From Gnetum montanum (taxonomy: Eukaryota > Streptophyta > Gnetopsida > Gnetales > Gnetaceae), in the NCBI GenBank assembly GCA_015680685.1, contig MNCI01038103.1:27759-80809 (forward strand): DNA of 53,051 nucleotides, read 5' to 3'. The stretch's first letter is position 1; each line of letters begins with the position of its first letter. The notes beneath the pieces are model-generated. The model saw nothing but the letters and a program-made list of their open reading frames with translations. It was not told where the DNA came from and made no database searches. The position numbers and the translations under genes are program-made. Positions 23,024-32,823 of this stretch are shown in pieces.

Positions 23024-25441
23024 ATGGCACCAAGACTAAAATGATCATAGGATGGAGGACCATCTCAACAAAGGAAGAAATAACCTAGAATTGGAAGATG
23101 CCAAAAAGAACAAGCCTAGGAATAGACAAAAGAAACCCATGCAATAGGACCTCTTCGAGAGAAGCCCAATGTGGAATCGATTTGATAAATTCTTGAGGAA
23201 GAGGCTATAATAGAATAATCACAACGAGGAGAGGCACCAGAGCCCATACTAAGATTTGAATTCATACTAACACAAGCTTCCCTCAACACAATTAGGCCCC
23301 ATGATGTCCATTACTTAGCTCTCCAAGAGCTAAACTTCAACCCATTCTTAGAGCATGCGTAAGTGGAGGTAAAGACATAGTTACAAACCTCTCTCATACT
23401 ACCCTTTCCATCCCCTATCAGAAAACTTTGCAAAAGGGTAGGGATAGTTTTCTACACCAACAACACAATTAGGCATACTCCTATTACCTCTTGGTTTGAA
23501 ATGATGAAGGACAAGATGCCTACCATGTCTAAGGAAGAGGAGTAGAAACCACCACCTCCACCACCTACTTAGGAAAAAACACTAGAATCCCACACTACCA
23601 TTGAGTGCCTACATAAAATCATAAAGAAGCTCTTGCAACAGGAGGAGTAGTGAGCCAGAATAAGTGGTGAAGATCCATCTATGTATCGACCTATGATGAG
23701 TCATCTTAATGAAGTGGCTTGCACAATTAGTTAGATGGAGGGTGGTGGATCACTTTTTTCAACCCAAAAAATGCAACTACCTACAAGATTGAACCCTAGT
23801 GCCCAAGAGATTATGGCATATCCTTCTCAATACTGCCTATTCTTAGAAATCTTTAAGAATGTTGCCTCTTTTTTGATGTGCTTGAAGAAGGAAGAGGGGG
23901 CAATTGTATTGGTGATGCAGCACCAAGGGTAGGAGACAACTATAGAAGTGGTTTCTAATCAAATCATTTAGGCATTAAATGTACCTACGGTGTCTATACC
24001 AAATATTTCTGTAGTTAGAGATGTACAAAAATCTACAAAAACTTTCAGCGGAAGATTGAATGTAGCCTAACACGAAGAGTTGCTAGATTAACTAGTGGGG
24101 ACCAAGGAACCAATTCCAGACATTTTTTATTTTTTAGACAACATTGTTGCAACCCAGTTAGAGTTGCTCAAAGAAAAGGATAAATATATAATCTTGGAAG
24201 GGCAACTTCAAATTCCTCATGCTCAAAAACAATGCTTGGCTATGGGGGTTGCTAAATTATGTGCTTGTTTTTCTAATCCTGCATTCCTCAACCCTGTAAT
24301 AACTATAGATGAAGCTTTTAGGTAGCTTCAAGAGCGATTAAAATAAGTTGAGAAGGGAATGGTCATGTCCATATTTAACTAGTCTATAGCCAAGTCAAAT
24401 ACCTATTTAGTTTAAAAGGACTTGGTTTAGATGCACCAAGAAAATGAAACATTAATTGTAGAAAACCATCACCTATGAAATGTTGATGCATAAAAAAAAT
24501 AGATGCAAGAATTCATCCATCAATAGCAGGGGTAGCTAGCTAGAGTAAATACAAAATTGAGAAAATTGATAGTAAAGAATCACAATCTATCTATGAAGGA
24601 AGTTTTTTCCTTATGCTAGAAATCTACCATTGAAATTTCTACTTGGAAAAAAGAGGCTCTCAAATTTGAAAGAGTCAAGAATCACTAAAGAAACCAGGTT
24701 GGCCTGTAGAAGGAGATGAATGAAAAGCATATCCAAGTGGCTAAGGCAAAAGTAAATGAAGCCCTCCAGTAACACTAACAAGGAAGAGAAGTGTGGAAAC
24801 CTATCATTGATGGGATAGATGCCTACAACAAAGTAGAGATCCACAGGAAGGAGTTGCAAATTGAAGATATGACAAAATATATGGAACTAGCCAATTTTTG
24901 ATATAAAAATTTGGAAATTTTGACTACCTGATGGCTATAGTCAAAAATTGAAAAATAGATGTCCAACTCATACTTGCCATATAAAGCTGAGTTCAAGCAT
25001 CATAAGGACACCAAGCAAAAACTTGTCATTGCAAATGCTGAACTCAAATTTCTCAAGGCAAAATTCATCAATCAATGATCAACTTCCAAGAACCTAGCTA
25101 GGAGAATGAATGATTACTAAAAGCTAGAAAATGCAATTAGGGCATTTGACATCAAGCACAAACAATTCATTGTCTGGTTCATCAATGCTAAGGAGTTGTT
25201 TCTAACAATTCCCTATCCTTGGGATGTGCCCATTCTAACCCACATTGGTGAAGCTACATGAACCATGCATGATCCTAGGAGTAAGAAGGGAAAAATAAAA
25301 GCATTGTTGAATGCTTTCTATCTACCACCAAAAGTTGTAGCAACACCTGGACATCCATAATAGCCTTAATCACTACATGTGCTTGAAGCTAGAGAAGGTC
25401 CATCAGAGCCTTAGGAGCATTCATAGCCTAGGACCATGTGA
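23024..25441 (+). pseudogene. Additional ORF of element B, unknown coiled-coil-like protein
   Basis: From ATG 23024 (MAPRLK) one reading frame can be followed for about 805 codons to 25441; several tens of in-frame stops interrupt it, but the segments I checked at 23735, 24095, 24710 and 25142 are all in the same frame, so no net indel shift. It has a proline run (about 23556), a segment SAQEIMAYPSQY, a long Lys/Glu/Gln-rich helical part with heptad-like ENETLIVENHHL, and a C-terminal block FDIKHKQFIVWFIN and PWDVPIL. The C-terminal block and the middle are conserved in E. It sits where Athila-type elements carry an env-like or additional ORF, but I see no clear signal peptide or membrane segment and recognise no family. 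Confidence 0.6.
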
Positions 25442-25650
25442 TCTTTTTAATTGTCTTCACACCATTAGAGGATGTGTTGTCAAAATTTTGTTTAGTATTG
25501 AATTGTTTATTGTGAACACCAAAATTTGTAATTTTTTTGATTCATACACCTAGGAACTTAGTTTTGTCATGTAGTCTTGTTGTGTTATGTGCTAGTCAAT
25601 AATCCCATACATTTTCAATTTTGTAAATTGAGGATGATTTTTCATTCAAT

Positions 25651-25660
25651 TGTGGGGGTA
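25651..25660 (+). promoter_or_regulatory. Polypurine tract of element B
   Basis: TGTGGGGGTA directly before the 3' LTR. Confidence 0.6.
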
Positions 25661-26583
25661 TGATGAGTCATGGATTGGCCACATTAATGAGGCCTAATAA
25701 ACTAAGCCCCATAGACTAGGCTACATTGACATGGCCTCGTTGATGTGGCCCTATTAATGTAGAGTCTATTCTTGCCTATAAATACATGCCAACCTACCAT
25801 GTTTAGGCATCATCTTATCATAGTTGTAGCAAAGCTCTTGCAATTCTTACATTTGAAAGATAAAATATTTTCCCAAGTGCTTGCAAAAATATTTTCCAAA
25901 GTTCTTGTAGCAGGAGTCATTAAGTGTACAGATCTTTATTAAAGCACTATTGTACCTTTGCATGACAATGTGTGCTACAATAAAGATGAACTTCTTAATA
26001 AACCTTACAGCATTCAAGATAGCTTCTATTTTTTATTCATGCCTTTAATATTTTTGGTTATTTATTCAATTTCTTCAATAATTAAGCTAATTGAGTAATT
26101 AAGCAAGATAAGCTAAATAAAAATTAAGTAAACACATAAGTATGATCACTTCAAGCATGTATATGATGTTTGGTAATCCTAGTACCACTTAACGCTTGGT
26201 AACCTAGCAACATTATATGTGTTCAAGATGTGTACGACAAGTGGGGTTAGATACTTATGTTAGGACTAGTTAAAGAATAGTTAGCCAATTAGATTAAAGT
26301 AGAGATTAAATTACTTTATAATCTATATTATTTATTTCAAGCACCAAAATCATAATATACAAAATGATAAAAATCATGTGCCTCAATTACACTTAAACTA
26401 TATGCTTAAGCTTCATAAGTGTAGTTGGGGAGACAATGAACATCCTAAATATAAAGCTCACTTCCTAGAGAACTCGTGCACCAGAAAACATAAAGTCCAT
26501 ATAATTCAACTAGATTGCAAGTGAATGCTTCATGATTCCATGGTTGGGCATACTCATACCTCACTGCTCATCGCATACACTTT
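25661..26583 (+). repeat. 3' LTR of element B
   Basis: Begins TGATGAGTCATGG and ends about CTCATCG. TATA box 25776-25783. U3 has several copies of a TTGA-GGCC motif. U5 module: ACATAAG (26134-26140)/CTTATGT (26254-26260) and TCACTT (26146-26151)/AAGTGG (26239-26244). Followed by the CATAC target duplication. Confidence 0.82.
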
Positions 26584-26588
26584 CTAAC

Positions 26589-26844
26589 TCCTGCTATCGG
26601 CACTCAGAAAAATATTATAACTTTCAAATGAAAAAACTGCAAGAGCTCTACTACATCTATCACTATTTCCCCATAAACATGACAAGTGACTGCATATTTA
26701 TAGACTTTATTGTGGAGCTCCATCAACAAGGCCTCATAAATGCAACAAGCGCTATGTTAACGTGATCCTATCAATAGGGCAACACCGTGTTGACAAGGCC
26801 ACATCAACAAGGGCCCATCAATGCAACACTTTGATGCTTCATCA
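26589..26844 (-). repeat. Solo LTR C, upstream (5') segment
   Basis: Minus strand begins TGATGAAGC at 26844, contains repeated TTGATG/GGCC motifs and CTATAAATA (26695-26703). Continues at 4255 after element B. Confidence 0.75.
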
Positions 26845-26849
26845 AGGAT

Positions 26850-27311
26850 GAATGAAAGCTTTGTAGTTAAAATTGAGAAATACTTGTGATATTTTGAAAT
26901 CTTGTGAGATTATGTGAAATGTATTATGAAATAACTAAGAAATTGAGAAATTAAACTATGAAAATCAAATCATTGGAAAATTCATTATAAAAAATTAAAA
27001 CTAGAAAAAACTTTAAAAATATGAGAACTACTAACTTATTCCATTATTTTAGAAAAATCATTACAATAGGCTCTTAGCATAAGAAGACAGATTTTCTAAC
27101 TCCTTCTATAAGGAAAGATAAAACAAACTCAACATGATTCAGTTAAACTCATCATAAATAACCACTAACTACTAGAAAAAATTTATTTATTAAAAAAAAC
27201 ATTACATAACAAAAAAAATTTTAATAATTAGAAAAGTTACTAACCCAAATAAATTTTAAAAAATTATTCAAAGTAGGAGAAAATAATTTCTACACTACAA
27301 AATAATTAACA
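26850..27311 (-). repeat. 3' LTR of copia element I (probable)
   Basis: On the minus strand the purine tract AAGGAGGGAA is followed by TGTTAATTATTTTGTAG, a typical start of a Ty1/copia 3' LTR, at 27311. The other border is inferred near TTTCATTCA at about 26850, next to the C insertion site. Very AT-rich. Confidence 0.5.
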
Positions 27312-28557
27312 TTCCCTCCTTAAGTGTTAAAATTAATTTTAGAATAGCTAAATTAGAAACTTGAAGATCCTTCTTCTCATCATCTACATTGCATGTATTA
27401 ATCATGTTCAAAAGATAGTCAATTCAATAAGCTTGCAATGGTTTAGATAGTAAATCAGCTAATTGATCACTACTTTGAACATGTATGGGCTTAATTATGG
27501 TCATATTTACTTCATGCTTAATAAAGTATTATTTAATGTCAATGTGGTTTCTCTTCTTATGAATTATGTGCTTCTTGGACAACTAAATTACTATTGTGTT
27601 ATACATTAACATGGAAATTGGAAGTTCAACTTTAAAACCCAACTAAGACAATAAAATTTTTAACCAAAAAACATGCTAATGACATTCATCCATAACAATA
27701 AATTCTACCTCACATGATGAGAAGCTCACACTAGTTTGTTTCTTTATCTTCCAATAAATAAGATTAGGACCATGAAAAATAAACTAGAAGTTGAATTACA
27801 ATCATCTACACCTCCTTCCCAATTAGCATCAGAGAAAACATAAAACTTGTCATCTTTATTAATGAACTTAATGTCAAAATCAACTATTCCTTTCACATAC
27901 TTTAAAATATGCTTCAAGGAATTAAGATGTGATTACCTTAGTTCTTGTGTAAACCTTGATAAAAATGAAGTTGCATATTACAAATTAGGCTTTCTATGAT
28001 ACAAAAATCTTAATGAATCTATCATACCTCTATAGAAGGTAGTATCAACCAATGAATTATCATCTTTCCTCAAAACCTTCATATTTTGAAGAGGTGAAGT
28101 TATAGCAATTTTAGCTTCCTTTAGCCCATACTTTTCAATAATGAACTATGCATACTTTGATTGATGCATCTTTGAATAGTCTTTCTTGATCAATTTGGAC
28201 TTCTAAGAAATATTTGAGGACTCTCATGTCCTTCATCTCAAACTCACCTTTCATATCATGCTTGAATTTCTCATTTAATTTTTTAGATGTACCCATAAAA
28301 ACTAAGTCATCAACATAGAGTGAAATAATGATGAAATAAAAACCTTCATGTTTCAAATACAAGTTAGGCTCAAACATACAACTCTTATAATCATTCTTAA
28401 GAAAAAAATTCATTGATTCTATGAAACCAAGCTCTTAGGGCTTAATTTAGGCCATAAAAAAATTATTTAAGTTGCATACCTTGTTTTGTTATCTTTGCAT
28501 CTCAAAACCTTGAGGTTTATAAATTTAAACCTCCTCTTCTAATTTGCACCAAATTGC
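27312..28557 (-). pseudogene. Ty1/copia pol fragment (RT to RNase H) of element I
   Basis: Minus strand. RT: a 92-codon open stretch from 28413 has YVDDLVFMG, the intact YVDD catalytic block, and FEMKDM. Further upstream, before stops, PQGFE and LEEEV mark the mid RT. RNase H-like sequence follows down to about 27400 with stops, then the purine tract and LTR. The element is cut at 28557, in the middle of RT, where plus-strand gypsy element E begins. Confidence 0.75.
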
Positions 28558-30840
28558 ACCAAAGGACAAGGCTAAAACAACATTCACAAGTCCTTGGGGG
28601 ACTTTTTCATATAGAAAGATGCCCTTTGGCCTATGTAACACTTATACTATATTTCAACATTTAGTGCTTAACATTTTTTAATAGCAAATTAGTAGTGGAG
28701 TAGACGTCTTCATGGATGACTTCTCTACATATGAGACCACTTTTAAGCAAGCCTTAGACTATCTTGAGTAAGTAATTCAACGATGTGTGGAGACAAATTT
28801 GAAGCTCAACTAGTAGAAAAGCCACTTGATGGTTCACAAGGGAATATTTTTTGGGTATAGGATTTTATAGAAAAGGATTGTAATGGATCCAAAAAAGGTA
28901 TGGGTCACCCAAGTAATCACCAAATAACCTGAAATGAAAGATGTAAGATCATTCACTAGCCACACTAGTTATTATCACTACTTCATCAAGAACTTCTTGA
29001 AAATTGTTAAGCCATTGATTAAGCTAACAAAGAAGGATCCATTCTTCAACTAGACCATGGAATGTAAGTTAGCATTCTAGAAGTTAAGGTAAAAGCTCAT
29101 AGAAACTTCCATTATACGTGCTTCCTACTATTCTAAACCCTTCCACATCATAAAAAATTCATTCAATTATATCTTGGGGATCATGCTTACATAATTAGAC
29201 AATTAGAAACACCTTAATACATTCATTCAATAAGCAAAAGGATTGTGGGGGCATAGTTCAATGACACCACCATGAAGAAGGAGCTCATGATAGTGGGATA
29301 CACCTTAGAGAAATTCATGCATTATGTGCTAGGATATCAAATCTTTGTACACACAGATCATAGTTCCATTAGGTTATTCATCAATAAACTAGTAATGAGC
29401 TCTTATGTCATATAGTGACTAGGGATTCTACAAGATTTTGACCTTATGATGGTGCATAGAAAGGAAACTAAGAATGTAATCACTAAACATTTGTCTTGGT
29501 TCCAATGGAACAATGTAAAGGATGAGGAATCTTTATGAGATCAATTTCCAAATGAATTTTTCTTTGCAAAAGCTATTGAAGTTTAGAATTCCACAGGTCC
29601 TAATTGATATCATGAATTCCTCTCTTATTTACTCACTCATGAGACTCCTCAAGAATGGGATAACAAGAAGAAACAACAGTTTCTTCATTAATCCAAAAAT
29701 TACATGGAAATTAGGAGCAACTTTTATAAGATTTGTGCTAATTTCTTAATACGATGGTGCATGCCCAATCTAGATCAACTAAAAGTCCTCTAGGATGTTC
29801 ATGAAGATTCTTAAAAAAGCCATCATGTAGAAAGAAGTATGGCTATGAAAATCCGCATGGTAGGATACTACTAGCCAATAATCTTCAATGATGCCCATCA
29901 ATTTTCTCGTTTGTGTAAGAAATGCCAAAGAAATGGAGGAATGACCATACAAATAGAAGTGTCCCAATAGTTGATTCAATCACTAGATCCTTTTGACTTT
30001 TAGGTTATTGGCATAATGAGATCCACCAATCTCATGTTCAAAAGAAAGACATATATCATAGTAGAAGTTGACTATTGCACCAAGTGGGCCAAAGTTATAG
30101 TCGTCACTAATTATTCATCTTCTACTATGGCATAGTTTATTCAACAAAGTATGTTAAATAGGTTTTATGTGCCAAGGACACTTATTTATGATAATGGAAC
30201 TCACATCATGGATGCTACCTTTCAAAAAATAATGCAACACTTAGGAGTAAAACATAAATTGACTTCTTATCACCTCCAAGCTAATGATCAAGTCAAAGCT
30301 ACTAATAGGAAAATAACTAGGATACTAAAACTCAAAAATGCTATATGGACTTATCAATCCACCTAGAAATTTCTTATTGGTTATTCTCCCTATGAGTTAG
30401 TGTATAGAAAATTACCAATCCTTCCTATTCAATCCAAGATCTGTACACTCTCAATGGCCTATGAGCATTACCTTAATCTAAGTCGAGCACAAAAGGAATG
30501 ACTGATGATACTAAATGTACTAGATTAAAATCAATAAGTAACCTTCTCAATGAATGAAGTACACAAGGCACAAGCTAAACAACATAAGGAGAGTTAAATT
30601 CCAAGCAAGAGATAAGATTCTTTACTAGAATCCCATGTCATGTATTGTAATGTACAAAGTTTCAAATGCTATGGGAAGGACCTCATATCATTCATACAAC
30701 TTTTCCATATAAAGCAGAGACAATTTACAATCCTTCAAGCGTAGAATAATGGCTGCTAGTCAACATCCTACAAATAAAGCCTTTCCTGGACCTTAGCATA
30801 ACAAGTGACACTAAGACCTTAATTGATGGACAAGCATGAT
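28558..30840 (+). pseudogene. RT (second half), RNase H and integrase of element E
   Basis: RT begins at IAPKDKAKTTF with MPFGLCN and FMDDFSTYE (catalytic Asp pair kept, about 28710-28735). RNase H: LIETSIIRASYYSKPFH and QIFVHTDHSSIR. Integrase: the first catalytic Asp has become Gly (VIGIM for WGIDF), TLIYDNGTHIMD keeps the second Asp, and NDQVKATNRKIT has Lys for the third Glu. SPYELVYRKLPILPIQ follows, then a decayed GPY module. Numerous stops and frameshifts. Confidence 0.8.
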
Positions 30841-31454
30841 CTATTTTCTGGATCTCCTCCCCTCAACACAATCATGGAGGAGATGGCCACTCATGTTAAC
30901 ATTTTGTGAAAGCTATCCAATTCTTCATCTTTTTTTTTTACATCATTCTTCGTATGTTTTTCCTTTTCTTAAATATTTTACAACTTCGTTTATATCTTTC
31001 ACTTTGTTTCTTTTAATTGTTACTATGTTCTTTTTTTTTTCTTTTCTGTTTTGTTCTGCTGGTATGAAATCTTAAGTTTTTGTCATTGCTCTTGCTACCA
31101 TTGGAAGTTAATTAATGCAAAATTTAATGTTATGATTGATTGTTAAATGACTAGATTTCATCTTGATTTTCTGATGATATCAAGTTGTGAGTCCATAGCA
31201 TCCATCCATTTTGTCAAACACTCTAAGGCTCTACATCGTGGGAGCACAAGGTCCTTCCATAATTAAAACTTAAAGTAATTAATGATCTTATTACTTAATG
31301 GACCTAGAATGGACCAAGTGGGAATGGAAAAGGGTGTGACTTCAAGGGGATTTGTCATCTTTTATTCCCAACTTCTTTCTTGAGTTTTATGATTTTCTTC
31401 ATTGGTCTCTCACCACGTCTACTATCGATCATAACTAGAAGAATGTCTTTGCAT

Positions 31455-31511
31455 GGTGTAGTTCCCATGGAAAAAAATCAAATAAACAAATATGGTAATT
31501 CAAAGAACATT
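31455..31511 (+). other. Conserved hairpin, decayed copy in element E
   Basis: Inner arms TTCCCAT (31462-31468) and ATGGTAA (31492-31498) pair except for one mismatch; the outer arms GGTGTA/AACATT no longer pair well. Confidence 0.5.
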
Positions 31512-32326
31512 TCTTAGACAAAATAAGGAGCTACAAGCTTTGGTTTTAGGGCTAGAAAGACATGTTACCCATGCTTGAATGCACCCCTCTAACTAAGGTC
31601 CTTCCTATCTCCTACTTCTCTTTTCTTCTTTCTTTCAAGTGGTGGTCATCCTTTGCAGATTCTCATGAACTCTTGATTGTTGAAGAATTAGGATATGGTA
31701 ATGCAAAGTCAATAAACAAGGATCAACATAGTCTCCACTAAGGATGGGATAGTATCAAATCATCGTAATCACAAACTCCACAATGACCTTGTATAATCAA
31801 GATGAGAATCTCTTATCATTTTATCTCTTTCATCATTCTAAACTTACCATCAATCACCTCATTACCTCCTATCATGGTTACTTGAAGTATCTATTATGGC
31901 ACATGACATAATCCTCTATTTATCTCTCACATGGATTCAATTTTTTAACTTCCAATGATCATTAATCATCCTTGGGGCCAAGGAACTCCTTGGGATGAGA
32001 ACATGTAAGAGAATTATTAGCATGAGTATACTTTGAAGAGGATCCACTTGTATACCCCTTGGTCTTTCTATGTTAAAATTCATAACCCTTGTTCATTTTT
32101 GCAATCAATCTCATCTCTTTACCTTATAAATATCTAGTTTTTCTTTCTTTTGGCATTATCCACTCATCCAAATATAATCTAACTTCTCTTTCAAAACTTT
32201 GTAATCCTCTTCTACATTTTTTCCAACCTTTTTTACTTTTCTAGCTTCCATTGGGCTCTTGTTTAATCCCAAAACTTATCCAAAATTTCCTATTTTTCTT
32301 ATGTAAAATATCGGCTTTAATAGCTA

Positions 32327-32390
32327 AATTGATGTAACCTTGTTGATTCATCAAGATTCATTGATGCAATAGAAAAAAACTATATATAGC
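32327..32390 (+). promoter_or_regulatory. LTR-like promoter motifs upstream of the additional ORF of E
   Basis: AATTGATGTAACC, TTGTTGATTC and ATTGATGCAAT, then CTATATATAGC. Same order and similar spacing to the donor site as in B. Confidence 0.4.
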
Positions 32391-32823
32391 TACAATAATT
32401 AGCCAATTTTCCATTAGTTTATTACACATGCAAGAAGAGGTTTTCAATTTTTCAAAGCCCAAGTATCTTCCAAGCATCATAACTCTCAAACCGCTAGCTA
32501 GTTTCACTCATTTTTGACCCTCAAGCTACTAAAGGTAAGCTTTACATCATGGGAGCCATAAACTATTGGTTTCGTTTAGAAAATGTTTCATATTTTTTCT
32601 AACTCTTGAGGGTTTACCCATTAAAATAATATTAAATTACTCATTCCAACTAAGTTAAACTTAACAAACAAATTCTGCTAGCTAATCATTGAAAAAATAG
32701 CAAAATAATATTTCTTGTTAAGATCACAAGTAAGCCTAAGTATAACCCAATCTAATAAGAAAGGTATCAAAAAGAATGGTTATAAAGTAAAATGCTAATC
32801 CTGGGATACATTTGTAATCACAA

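Larger units (their letters stand above)
4256..26583 (+). mobile_element. Athila-like Ty3/gypsy retrotransposon B, split by element A
   Basis: Two LTRs in the same orientation (4256-5111 and 25661-26583) enclose primer site, gag, protease, RT, RNase H, integrase, a long non-coding region and an additional ORF. A perfect 5-base target duplication CATAC flanks it (4251-4255; 26584-26588). Removing A and its duplication leaves about 12.7 kb. Assigned to the Athila-like lineage from the FLDGYNGYNQI RT block, the tRNA-Asp primer site and the long post-integrase region. All coding parts carry many stops, so it is an old insertion. Confidence 0.85.
3627..26844 (-). mobile_element. Solo LTR C, interrupted by element B
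   Basis: Two segments, 26844-26589 and 4255-3627 on the minus strand, join into one LTR of about 885 bases beginning TGATGAAGC and ending CTCATTA. It is flanked by the perfect 5-base target duplication AGGAT (3622-3626 and 26845-26849). No internal region of its own lies between LTR and flank, so it is a solo LTR left by recombination. It resembles the LTR of element D (46014-46842). Confidence 0.8.
30841..32823 (+). other. Post-integrase non-coding region of element E
   Basis: Shares blocks with A and B: GACTTCAAGGGGATTT (about 31337), the hairpin region (31455-31511) and GACATGTTACCCATGC (about 31559). Further on are TTGATG-type motifs (32327-32370), TATATATA (32381-32388), AAAG/GTAAGC (32531-32540) and the ATG of the additional ORF (32824). 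Confidence 0.55.
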
